Part shown: positions 26,848 through 34,841 of the stretch, one piece after another | Layout: every line of letters starts with the position of its first letter | Numbering within the stretch: the stretch's first letter is position 1 | Source: Halarcobacter sp. | Lineage (GTDB): Bacteria > Campylobacterota > Campylobacteria > Campylobacterales > Arcobacteraceae | NCBI RefSeq assembly: GCF_963676935.1 | Contig: NZ_OY781470.1 | Location: forward strand, 1,146,680 to 1,210,679 | Length of the DNA: 64,000 nucleotides | Direction of reading: 5' to 3' | Notes under the pieces: model-generated | The model's input: the letters and a program-made list of their open reading frames with translations, nothing else | Told to the model about the DNA's origin: nothing | Databases searched by the model: none | Translations under genes and position numbers: made by a program

Positions 26848-28752
26848 GTGAATATTATTTTTAAACTTTTAAAATATTATTTTTTATTAATAAGTATATT
26901 TTTTATTGGACGGCTTGTACTATTTATTAGCTATTTTGACCATTTTATTGATTCTGATTCAAATATCTACTTAAGCTTTTTATATGGCTTAAAAATGGAT
27001 ACAATCGTTGCTTCAATAATATTAATTATTCCAACATTTATGTTAACAATTATGCCTAGATATTTTAGTAATATTATAGACAAAATATTAAAAATTTATT
27101 TTTTAGTATTTTCGATTTTTGCAATTTTTATTGAAGTAGCAACTTTCCCTTTTATGGCACAATATGATTCTAGACCAAACTATTTGTTTATAGAATATCT
27201 TGAATATTCAAAAGAAGTTTCTTCAATGATCTTTGCAGATTATAAGATTGAACTTCTAATTGCATTTACTATTATCTTAAGTTTTTGTTTTTTATATCTA
27301 AAAAAATATAAAGATAGTTTTGTTGAATTATTTGAAATAAATTATTTTAAGAGATTTTTATTGTTTTTGCCTTTGATGATAGTTCTTTTTATAGGGATTC
27401 GTTCATCTTTTGGACATAGACCTGCAAATATTTCTGATGCCATGTATTCATCTAATAGAGTATTAAATGAAGTAAGTAAAAACTCTATTTATAGTATTGG
27501 TTATGCCTTATATTCTTCTTTTAAACACAGTAATAAAGATATTCAAAAAAGATATGGAAGTATGAGTATTGATGAAGCAATAAAAAGAGTAGAAAAAAGA
27601 CTTAAGATAGAACAAGGTGATGCTAAATATGTTTTAAATAGAAAAGAGCCTACACATTTCTCAAATGATAATAAAAAAAATATAGTTATATTTATTCAAG
27701 AGAGTATGGGATACCAGTTTGTTAAGGCAGTTGGAGGAGAAGATGGTATAACACCAAATTTTAATTCATTAGCAAAAGAGGGGATTTTATTTAAGCAATT
27801 ATATTCAAATGGAACACGAAGTGTTAGAGGAATTGCAGGACTTACTTCAGGTATTTTTTCAATCCCAGGAAAAGGTGTGGTAAAAAGAAATAAAGCACAA
27901 AATGGTTTTTCTACAATTGCCTCTTTACTTAAGCCTTTCGGATATTATTCATCATTTATATATGGTGGAGAAAGTAGATTTGATAATATGAAATCTTGGT
28001 TTTTAGGAAATGGTTTTGATGAGATTATTGACCAAGAAAAGTTTACTAATCCAGAGTTTGTAGGAACTTGGGGAGTAAGTGATGAAGATGTAGTAAAAAA
28101 AGCAAATGAAGAGTATAAAAAACTTTATAAAGATAATCAAAAATTTGTATCAGTAATATTTTCTACCTCAAATCATACACCATTTGATTTCCCTGATGGA
28201 AAGATAGAGTTAGTAAAAGGTGAAGCAAAAAAGAGTGTAAAAAATGCAGTTAAATATGCAGATTATGCTATTGGTGAATTTATTAAATTAGCTAAAAAAG
28301 AGGATTATTATAAAGATACGATATTTCTTATAGCTGCTGATCATAATGTAAGAGTTTATGGAGAAGATATTGTTCCTGTTGATATGTTTCAGATTCCTGG
28401 ATTAATTTTAGCAGATGGAATAAAACCTCAAACATATGAGAAGTTAGCTACCCAACCTGATTTATTAGCTACTGTATTAGATTTAGCAGGAATAGAAACT
28501 AATAATTCAATTATGGGACACTCAATATTTAGTGATAAAAAGCAAAACTTAAATCTTATGCAGTTCAATGATAGGTATGCTTTAAGAGTTGATGATAAGG
28601 TATCTGTACTAAGACCAAATACAAAACCATTAACTTTTTTGTATAAAAATAAACATTTAGTAAAAGCTTTAGAGGATATAGAGTTGGAAAAAGACCTTTT
28701 GGCATTTATTGTATTATTAAACCATATTTATGAAAATAAATTATTTAGATAA
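26848..28752 (+). CDS. LtaS/MdoB-like membrane sulfatase-fold phosphotransferase
   Basis: The 634-residue protein has five hydrophobic helices in the first 200 residues, followed by an extracytoplasmic alkaline-phosphatase/sulfatase-fold domain. NIVIFIQESMGYQFVKA holds a metal-binding Glu. The nucleophile Thr is expected in NGTRSVRGIAGLTSGI (about 320), and AADHNVRVYG carries the C-terminal metal Asp-His pair. LtaS/MdoB-type enzymes transfer glycerol phosphate or phosphoethanolamine from phospholipids to glycans, leaving diacylglycerol. That by-product fits the diacylglycerol kinase at the end of this operon. The start is GTG behind AAAGGAA. The precise acceptor is unknown. Confidence 0.85.
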   Translation: MNIIFKLLKYYFLLISIFFIGRLVLFISYFDHFIDSDSNIYLSFLYGLKMDTIVASIILIIPTFMLTIMPRYFSNIIDKILKIYFLVFSIFAIFIEVATFPFMAQYDSRPNYLFIEYLEYSKEVSSMIFADYKIELLIAFTIILSFCFLYLKKYKDSFVELFEINYFKRFLLFLPLMIVLFIGIRSSFGHRPANISDAMYSSNRVLNEVSKNSIYSIGYALYSSFKHSNKDIQKRYGSMSIDEAIKRVEKRLKIEQGDAKYVLNRKEPTHFSNDNKKNIVIFIQESMGYQFVKAVGGEDGITPNFNSLAKEGILFKQLYSNGTRSVRGIAGLTSGIFSIPGKGVVKRNKAQNGFSTIASLLKPFGYYSSFIYGGESRFDNMKSWFLGNGFDEIIDQEKFTNPEFVGTWGVSDEDVVKKANEEYKKLYKDNQKFVSVIFSTSNHTPFDFPDGKIELVKGEAKKSVKNAVKYADYAIGEFIKLAKKEDYYKDTIFLIAADHNVRVYGEDIVPVDMFQIPGLILADGIKPQTYEKLATQPDLLATVLDLAGIETNNSIMGHSIFSDKKQNLNLMQFNDRYALRVDDKVSVLRPNTKPLTFLYKNKHLVKALEDIELEKDLLAFIVLLNHIYENKLFR

Positions 28753-28762
28753 AGAATTTAAA

Positions 28763-30373
28763 ATGAAAAATATTACACAATATAAACTTATTACACTTAG
28801 TGCTTTAGTTTTTGCATTATTTTACAATTTCACTTTTATAAGGGAGTTTTCAAAGGTATATGATTTAGTAGGAGTAAATATTATATATTTTTTGTCAGTT
28901 TTTGTAGTTTTTATATTTCTAAATGTGTTCTTATTTACACTTATAAGTAGCAGATATTCCACAAAGCCATTTTTAATTTTAGTTTTTATGGTTTCATCTT
29001 TTGTAGCATATTTTATGGATACATATAATATAGTTGTTGATAGTGAAATGATAAGAAATACTCTACAAACAAATATAGATGAGTCTTTAGATTTATTTAG
29101 TATGAAGTTAGTTTTATATGTTTTCTTTTTAGGATTAGTTCCATCTTTTTTAGTTTACAAATCTAAAATAAAATATGAAAATATAAAAAAAGAGGCGATT
29201 AAAAAACTTAAAGTATTGTTTTTTTGCTTTTTTATTATTATTGTTATAATTTTTAGTTTTAGTAAGTTTTATGCATCATTTTTTAGAGAGCATAAATCTT
29301 TAAGATATTATATAAATCCTACATATTGGGTTTATAGTATTGGTAATTATTTTACAAAGTCAATTACTCCAGATACTACACAGTTCAAAATTATAGGAGC
29401 TGATGCAAAGATAACACCACCTTTAGATGAAGTAGATAAAAAAGAACTTATTATTATGGTAGTTGGGGAAGCATCAAGGGCAGATAGATTTTCTTTAAAT
29501 GGTTATGAAAAACAAACAAATCCACTTTTAGAAAAAGAAGATATAGTAAATTTTTCTAATATGTATTCTTGTGGTACATCAACAGCAGTTTCAGTTCCAT
29601 GTATGTTTTCTATTTATACAAAAGATGATTACAGTTACAAAAAAGGTATTTCTACAGAAAATGTTGTAGATGTTTTAACTGATACAAAAGATGTAAAGGT
29701 ACTTTGGAGAGATAATAATTCAGACTCAAAAGGTGTTGCTTTAAGAGTAGATTTTCAAGATTATAGAACAGCAAAAAACAATAAGGTTTGTGATCTTGAA
29801 TGTCGTGATGAAGGTATGTTAATAGGCTTAGATGAATATATCAAACAAAATAAAAATGAAGATATATTTATAGTTTTACATCAAATGGGAAATCATGGAC
29901 CAGCATATTATAAAAGATATCCAAAAGAGTTTGAAAAGTTTACTCCTGTATGCAAAACAAATGAATTAGAAAAATGCACACAAGAAGAGGTAAGTAATGC
30001 TTATGATAATGCAATACTTTATACAGATTATTTTTTATCAAAAGTGATAAACTTCTTAAAACCCTATTCAAAGGATTATGAAACTGCAATGTTATATATG
30101 AGTGACCATGGGGAAAGTTTAGGTGAAAATAGTTTATATCTACATGGAATGCCATATTTAATAGCCCCAGAAAATCAAAAACATGTTGCTTCATTTATTT
30201 GGTTAGGAAAGGGTGATATTAGAGAAGATATAGATGTAGAGAAGCTTAAAAGTTATTCCAATAAAAGATTTTCACAAGATAATCTTTTTCATACTCTTTT
30301 AGGTCTTTTTGAGGTTGAATCAAAAGTGTATAAAAAAGAATTGGATATATTAAATGACGCAAAAATCGATTAA
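28763..30373 (+). CDS. eptA: Phosphoethanolamine transferase, EptA family
   Basis: The 536-residue protein has five membrane helices, then a periplasmic catalytic domain. Metal ligand Glu is in VVGEASRADRFSLNGY. The nucleophile Thr is in SCGTSTAVSVPCMFS (about 270). MSDHGESLGE and LHGMPY hold the remaining metal ligands. EptA moves phosphoethanolamine from phosphatidylethanolamine to lipid A, or in Campylobacter relatives also to other surface targets, with effects on cationic peptide resistance. An in-frame ATG at 28730 exists, but the start chosen here follows AAAGAA, avoids overlap with the preceding stop at 28752 and matches the usual N terminus (MKNITQYKLITLSAL). Confidence 0.9.
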   Translation: MKNITQYKLITLSALVFALFYNFTFIREFSKVYDLVGVNIIYFLSVFVVFIFLNVFLFTLISSRYSTKPFLILVFMVSSFVAYFMDTYNIVVDSEMIRNTLQTNIDESLDLFSMKLVLYVFFLGLVPSFLVYKSKIKYENIKKEAIKKLKVLFFCFFIIIVIIFSFSKFYASFFREHKSLRYYINPTYWVYSIGNYFTKSITPDTTQFKIIGADAKITPPLDEVDKKELIIMVVGEASRADRFSLNGYEKQTNPLLEKEDIVNFSNMYSCGTSTAVSVPCMFSIYTKDDYSYKKGISTENVVDVLTDTKDVKVLWRDNNSDSKGVALRVDFQDYRTAKNNKVCDLECRDEGMLIGLDEYIKQNKNEDIFIVLHQMGNHGPAYYKRYPKEFEKFTPVCKTNELEKCTQEEVSNAYDNAILYTDYFLSKVINFLKPYSKDYETAMLYMSDHGESLGENSLYLHGMPYLIAPENQKHVASFIWLGKGDIREDIDVEKLKSYSNKRFSQDNLFHTLLGLFEVESKVYKKELDILNDAKID

Positions 30374-31049
30374 TTTTCAAATTCTTCTTAGTTTTATTTT
30401 ATTGGTTTTTGTATTAATATTTTTTCAAGTTACTGATGTAGATATTTATATTCAAGAACTTTTTTTCAATTTTAATAATATGACTTGGATATGGAATAGA
30501 CAAGAACCAATTAGTGAGTTTTTATTATATTCTGGATTAAAGAAAAGTTTAATTGTTTTTGCTTTATTTATTTTAGGTATTTTAGTGATTTTTTGGAGAA
30601 AACAGATTATTAAAAAGTATCGTTTTGGTCTAATTGTAATAGTCTTATCCTCTATAATAGTCCCTTTTACTATTATTAGTTTAAAAAATATTACAAATAC
30701 TCCTTGTCCTAAAAATATAGAATATTTTGGTGGAAACTATCCTGATATCAAGGTTTTTGATTCTTACCCTAAAGATTTTGTACAATATGGTAAAATTCGA
30801 TGTTGGCCTGCAGGTCATGCAAGTGGCGGATTTGCTTTGATGTCATTGTTTTTTCTATTTAAAAAAAGAAAAAACCAAATTTTAGCATTAGGTTTTGCTA
30901 TTAGTTTGGCATGGCTAATGGGCTTATATAAGATGGCAATAGGAGATCATTTCTTAAGTCATACAATAATAACTATGTTAATTGCATGGTTAGAGATACT
31001 ATTAATAGCTAAATTTACAAAAAGGAAATTTTTTGAGAAATCAACCTAA
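30354..31049 (+). CDS. PAP2-family membrane phosphatase
   Basis: The 231-residue membrane protein has about five to six helices and the PAP2 motifs in order: a LKNITNTPCPKN region, WPAGHASGG (in place of PSGH), and YKMAIGDHFLSHT (Arg of the third motif replaced by Lys). PAP2 enzymes dephosphorylate lipid phosphates such as undecaprenyl pyrophosphate, phosphatidylglycerol phosphate or lipid A. The context with EptA suggests lipid A or a related lipid head group. It overlaps the end of the EptA gene by 20 bases and the start of dgkA by 17, so the operon is tightly coupled. Confidence 0.85.
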   Translation: MTQKSINFQILLSFILLVFVLIFFQVTDVDIYIQELFFNFNNMTWIWNRQEPISEFLLYSGLKKSLIVFALFILGILVIFWRKQIIKKYRFGLIVIVLSSIIVPFTIISLKNITNTPCPKNIEYFGGNYPDIKVFDSYPKDFVQYGKIRCWPAGHASGGFALMSLFFLFKKRKNQILALGFAISLAWLMGLYKMAIGDHFLSHTIITMLIAWLEILLIAKFTKRKFFEKST

Positions 31050-31395
31050 ATACAATTTTTTTAAAAACACAAGTTATGCACTAAATGGAATAGTTGATTT
31101 AGTAAAAACAGAAAGCTCATTTAAAATAGAGTTGATATTAGTTTTATTCTTATTGCCAGTATTAATATTTATTGATACTTCATTAATAAATAAACTTCTA
31201 ATGTTTATTAGCTTGTTTGGGATGTTGATTGCAGAAACGATAAACAGTGCAATAGAAAGAACAGTTGATTTAGTAACATTGGAACATCATATTATGGCGA
31301 AACGGGCAAAAGATGTTGGAAGTGCAATAGTCTTTTTTAGTATTATTATTTTTGTTGTAACTTGGCTTACAATATTTTATATTATATTTTTTTAG
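31033..31395 (+). CDS. dgkA: Diacylglycerol kinase
   Basis: A 120-residue, three-helix membrane enzyme with the DgkA signature AETINSAIERTVDLV and the conserved AKRAKDVGSAIVF near the third helix. It phosphorylates diacylglycerol to phosphatidic acid using ATP at the inner membrane, recycling the diacylglycerol left when EptA- or LtaS/MdoB-type enzymes strip phospholipid head groups. The start is TTG at 31033 behind AAAGGAA, inside the end of the phosphatase gene. The family usually begins close to this point, and length agrees. Confidence 0.94.
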   Translation: MRNQPKYNFFKNTSYALNGIVDLVKTESSFKIELILVLFLLPVLIFIDTSLINKLLMFISLFGMLIAETINSAIERTVDLVTLEHHIMAKRAKDVGSAIVFFSIIIFVVTWLTIFYIIFF

Positions 31396-31422
31396 TGAAA
31401 ATAGTCTATTGACAATTTTCAC
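31395..31422. terminator. Hairpin between convergent dgkA and fur
   Basis: GTGAAAATAGTC pairs with GACAATTTTCAC (one mismatch) around TATT, right at the dgkA stop and overlapping the last codons of fur. It may stop transcription from both sides, although no T-run follows it in either direction. Confidence 0.4.
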
Positions 31423-31855
31423 AAATTCCATAAATAGTCATAATATGATCTTCCAATATAAAACCATTTTTTTCTGCAATTTTTATTTGGTTTAATTCAA
31501 TAAAATCATCTGAAAATTCAATTATTTTATGACAATTTGTGCAAATCATATGATCATGATGTTGTTCTTGTTTAAATTCAAACCTTTTAGTATTATCTCC
31601 CACATCTAAAGATTCTACAATATTCATTTGTTCAAAGAAGTTTAAGCTTCTATAAACTGTAGCTATACCAATATCTAAATCAAACTCTTTTTGAACTTTT
31701 TTAGTAATCGCTTCTGCACTTAAGTGTTCATTACTAAAATATAAAACTTTCAAAATACAATCTTTTTGAACAGTATTTTTAAAACCTTTTTTTGTAACTA
31801 AGGTTTTAAATTCATCTAAAAAATGTTCAAACTTTTTTTCTTCTTTTTTTGTCAT
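31406..31855 (-). CDS. fur: Fur-family metal-dependent repressor
   Basis: The 149-residue regulator has an N-terminal winged helix (GFKNTVQKDCILKVLY; recognition helix area GIATVYRSLNFF) and a C-terminal dimer domain with the metal motif HHDHMICTNCHKIIEF and a final CENCQ cysteine pair. This matches Fur more closely than PerR or Zur by eye, but the three cannot be told apart with certainty. Fur represses iron uptake genes when iron is bound. A 45-residue protein gene ends 6 bases upstream and is probably co-transcribed. Confidence 0.88.
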   Translation of the reverse strand: MTKKEEKKFEHFLDEFKTLVTKKGFKNTVQKDCILKVLYFSNEHLSAEAITKKVQKEFDLDIGIATVYRSLNFFEQMNIVESLDVGDNTKRFEFKQEQHHDHMICTNCHKIIEFSDDFIELNQIKIAEKNGFILEDHIMTIYGICENCQ

Positions 31856-31861
31856 AATTAA

Positions 31862-31999
31862 TTATTTTCCTATGCATATGATTGTTAAAGAAACTAAAAG
31901 GGTGACTGAATAAATATAAGGTAATCCTCTGTTTATTCTCATATTCATTTTATAAAACATTGAAGATTCAAAACTATTCTTTTTTTGATCTATTAGCAT
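31862..31999 (-). CDS. Small membrane protein (45 aa) directly upstream of fur
   Basis: An ATG at 31999 behind AAAGG opens a 45-codon frame whose stop lies 6 bases before the fur start. The protein has a basic, Ser-rich N-terminal half (MLIDQKKNSFESSMFYKMN) and a single hydrophobic segment at about residues 28-43 (YIYSVTLLVSLTIICIG). The good ribosome-binding site, spacing and membrane helix support a real gene. No family is recognised. Being so short, it could be chance. Confidence 0.5.
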   Translation of the reverse strand: MLIDQKKNSFESSMFYKMNMRINRGLPYIYSVTLLVSLTIICIGK

Positions 32000-32094
32000 C
32001 TTTTAGCCTTTAATTAAAATTATACAAGTGAAAACTTAATAATTATATAAAAGTTTAACACTATATATTCTTCTTAATGCAAATATTGTTCCCA

Positions 32095-32859
32095 TTAAAA
32101 TAACATTTTATAAATATTTGCAATTAACATTGATACTAATACAATTATTAGAATTTTTTTAATAAACTCTTCACCACCTTTTATTGCATAGTGACTACCT
32201 ACATAAGAACCACAAATATTTGCTATACCCATTGGTATTGCAACTAACCAAAGGATTTTCCCTGCAAAAAAGAAAGCAACAACTGAACCAAAGTTTGTTG
32301 CAAAGTTTAATGGTTTTGTTGATGCAGTAGAAATTAAAAAATCTAAGTTCAGAAATTTTTTCATAGAGATAGTAAGGTATGTTCCTGTTCCAGGTCCTAA
32401 AATTCCATCATAAAAACCAATAGGTGCTGTACTTAAAATAATATTTTTTTTAGTTAGTTTTAAATTTTCCTCTTTTATAGTTTTACTTTTTTTGAACAAA
32501 CTAATCATTGCAACAGCAATTGATATTAATATCGCCCAGTGGATTAGATCTTGGGGTAAATACATAACAAGTAAACTTCCTAAATAAGATGCAAGAAGAC
32601 AAGGTATTATAGCTATTGAAACAACTTTCCAATTTATTTTTTTACTAGATGCATATTTAATTGTTGCCATAAGTGCACCAAACATTCCAGCAGATTTATT
32701 TGCAGCTAAAACAAAAACAGGAGGGATTCCACTATATAGTAAAACTGGAACTTGTATCATTCCCCCACCACCAGCAATAGAATCAATATATCCTGCAATA
32801 AAACCAACTAGTATAAAAATAATAATCCAGCTTGTTGTGATATTATCAACAAATTCCAT
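32095..32859 (-). CDS. TauE/SafE (TSUP) family membrane permease
   Basis: The 254-residue protein has about eight hydrophobic helices and the TSUP features: a glycine-rich first half-repeat (GYIDSIAGGGGMIQVPVLL) and the equivalent second-half motif (GFYDGILGPGTGTYLTI). TSUP proteins move sulfite, sulfonates, sulfoacetate and other organic or sulfur anions; the substrate cannot be told here. It is transcribed leftward, divergent from the DsbA-like gene. TSUP proteins also occur as FdhT near Campylobacter formate dehydrogenases, but this copy is far from the fdh genes. Confidence 0.9.
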   Translation of the reverse strand: MEFVDNITTSWIIIFILVGFIAGYIDSIAGGGGMIQVPVLLYSGIPPVFVLAANKSAGMFGALMATIKYASSKKINWKVVSIAIIPCLLASYLGSLLVMYLPQDLIHWAILISIAVAMISLFKKSKTIKEENLKLTKKNIILSTAPIGFYDGILGPGTGTYLTISMKKFLNLDFLISTASTKPLNFATNFGSVVAFFFAGKILWLVAIPMGIANICGSYVGSHYAIKGGEEFIKKILIIVLVSMLIANIYKMLF

Positions 32860-33017
32860 ACAAATATCCTTTAAAAATATTAATTATATCACTAATGGTA
32901 AAAAAATTTTTATTATTTTGTATAGTTAATATAACTAATTATAATTTTATATATTAGTAATACATATAAACTACACATTGATTAGATAAAATTGATAAAT
33001 TTTAATTTGGAGTAGAT

Positions 33018-33659
33018 ATGCAAAATAAAAAGATGGTTGTTTTTTCAATTGTAATTTTACTTGTAGCTTTTTTTGCAGCTGGAGCTTATTACAAGAATTT
33101 ACAAAATGAAAATAAAGTAAAGATGACAAAAGAACAAGTTCAAACATTGCAAAGGCCTTATTCTTTAGTTATAGGAAATAAAGATGCAAAAGTACAATTA
33201 GTAGAGTTTTTTGATCCAGCTTGTGGTGCTTGTGCCTATTTTTATCCAAAAGTTAAGAAACTTATGGAAGAGAAAAAAGGTGATATTAAACTTGTACTTA
33301 GATATGCACCTTTTCATAAAAATTCAAATTATGCAGTAAAAATGTTAGAGGGAGCAAGGGAACAAGGGCTTTTCGAAGAAACTTTAGAGTTGATGTTTGT
33401 ATCTCAAAATTCATGGGTTGAACAACATGTTGTAAATCCTCAAAAATTGTGGGCAGTTTTAGCAAATGCAAAAAACTTAGATATGGAAATCTTAGGAGAG
33501 TTTATGAATTCACCTAAAGCTAATGATATAATTAAACAAGATTTGGAAGATGTTGAGACTCTAAATATTGATAAAACACCATCTTATTTTGTAAATGGTG
33601 AACCTTTAGTAGAATTTGGTTGGGACAATTTAGTAAATTTAATCGATTCTCATCTATAA
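33018..33659 (+). CDS. DsbA/DsbG-like exported thiol-disulfide protein
   Basis: The 213-residue protein has an N-terminal membrane anchor or signal (about 5-24, VVFSIVILLVAFFAAGAYY) and a thioredoxin-fold domain of the DsbA-like group. EFFDPACGACAYFYPKVKKL holds the CGAC active site (about 68-71), and the cis-Pro loop is in DKTPSYFVNGEPL. It probably handles disulfide formation, isomerisation or reduction in periplasmic proteins. It is monocistronic behind GGAG and followed by a strong terminator. Confidence 0.88.
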   Translation: MQNKKMVVFSIVILLVAFFAAGAYYKNLQNENKVKMTKEQVQTLQRPYSLVIGNKDAKVQLVEFFDPACGACAYFYPKVKKLMEEKKGDIKLVLRYAPFHKNSNYAVKMLEGAREQGLFEETLELMFVSQNSWVEQHVVNPQKLWAVLANAKNLDMEILGEFMNSPKANDIIKQDLEDVETLNIDKTPSYFVNGEPLVEFGWDNLVNLIDSHL

Positions 33660-33667
33660 AAATAGTT

Positions 33668-33693
33668 CGAATCTAATTTTTAAATTAGGTTCG
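33668..33693 (+). terminator. Rho-independent terminator after the DsbA-like gene
   Basis: CGAATCTAATTT and AAATTAGGTTCG form a 12-bp stem (one G-T pair) around a minimal TT spacer, so the inner pairs must open to give a loop. TAAACTTTTTATT follows. It lies 9 bases after the stop codon. Confidence 0.7.
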
Positions 33694-33800
33694 TAAACTT
33701 TTTATTCTAAATATAAAAACTTCAAACAATAGCCTTAAACTCAGTACTTTTTCAAGAAAAAAAAGATAATATCTAGAAAATTATAATATACGGATTTTTA

Positions 33801-34841
33801 ATGATTGTTAATATTACTTTACCAGATAAAACTTCATATGATATAACAATAGACAAGTTAAAACAATTAAGTTTTGACAGAAAAGTTGTTATTGTTACAA
33901 ACCCAACTGTTAGTGGATTTCATTTAGACTATTTAAAAAACAATATTAGTGCAAAAGAGTTAAGTATAGTTACTATTCCTGATGGGGAAAAGTATAAAAA
34001 TATGAGTACTATAGATACTATTTTAGAACACTGTTTTGAAAATAAATTAAATAGAAGTTCCTTACTTATTGCTTTTGGTGGTGGAGTGATTGGTGATATG
34101 ACAGGTTTTGCTGCTTCAATCTATCAAAGGGGTATTGATTTTGTACAAATTCCTACAACTCTACTTTCACAAGTGGATGCAAGTGTTGGAGGAAAAACAG
34201 GAATAAACAACAAATATGGGAAAAACCTTATTGGTGCATTTCATCAACCAATTGCTGTTTATATTGATCCACATTTTTTAACAACATTACCTGTAAGAGA
34301 GTTTGGTGCAGGAGTTGCAGAAATAGTGAAGATGGCAGTAACTTTTAACAAAGAGTTTTTTGAGTGGCTTGAAAATAATGATTTAAATGAAGATGAAAAT
34401 ATTAAAGTTGCTATTGCAAAATCTGTTGAAACAAAAGCTTGGGTTGTATCACAAGATGAAAAAGAGAAAGGCTTAAGAGCTGCATTAAACTATGGTCATA
34501 CCTTTGGTCATGTTATTGAAAATGAAACAAATTATAATACTTATTTACATGGTGAGGCTGTTGGAATAGGTATGGTTATGGCAAATGATTTAGCTGTAAA
34601 AATTGGAAATATGAGTGAAGATGAAGCAAAAAGAGTTAAATCACTTTTAGAAAAGTATAATATTCCAACAGATTACTCTATAAATGATGTTGAAGATTTT
34701 TATGAACATTTTTTCTTGGATAAAAAATCATTAGATAATAAAATAAAATTTATTGTCCCAAGAGGGATTGGAGAGTGTGAAATCACAGATAGAATTTCAA
34801 AAAGTGATGTTGTGGAAGTTCTTAAAGGTTTCCAAAAGTGA
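33801..34841 (+). CDS. aroB: 3-Dehydroquinate synthase
   Basis: The 346-residue enzyme makes dehydroquinate from DAHP, the second step of the shikimate pathway, in the cytoplasm with NAD and a divalent metal. Visible motifs are PDGEKYKN, AFGGGVIGDMTGFAAS (NAD-binding), QIPTTLLSQVDASVGGKTG and the metal-binding ALNYGHTFGHVIE and LHGEAVGIGM. Length is normal. It is the first gene of a six-gene string (aroB, mscS, mtaB, AAA ATPase, bioV, mogA) with overlaps or tiny gaps. Confidence 0.97.
   Translation: MIVNITLPDKTSYDITIDKLKQLSFDRKVVIVTNPTVSGFHLDYLKNNISAKELSIVTIPDGEKYKNMSTIDTILEHCFENKLNRSSLLIAFGGGVIGDMTGFAASIYQRGIDFVQIPTTLLSQVDASVGGKTGINNKYGKNLIGAFHQPIAVYIDPHFLTTLPVREFGAGVAEIVKMAVTFNKEFFEWLENNDLNEDENIKVAIAKSVETKAWVVSQDEKEKGLRAALNYGHTFGHVIENETNYNTYLHGEAVGIGMVMANDLAVKIGNMSEDEAKRVKSLLEKYNIPTDYSINDVEDFYEHFFLDKKSLDNKIKFIVPRGIGECEITDRISKSDVVEVLKGFQK

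Noticed and set aside
32095..32859. TauE/SafE permease as FdhT, a formate dehydrogenase accessory protein
   Set aside because: It is 25 kb from the fdh genes and beside a DsbA-like gene, with no FdhU-like partner; the general family call is safer.
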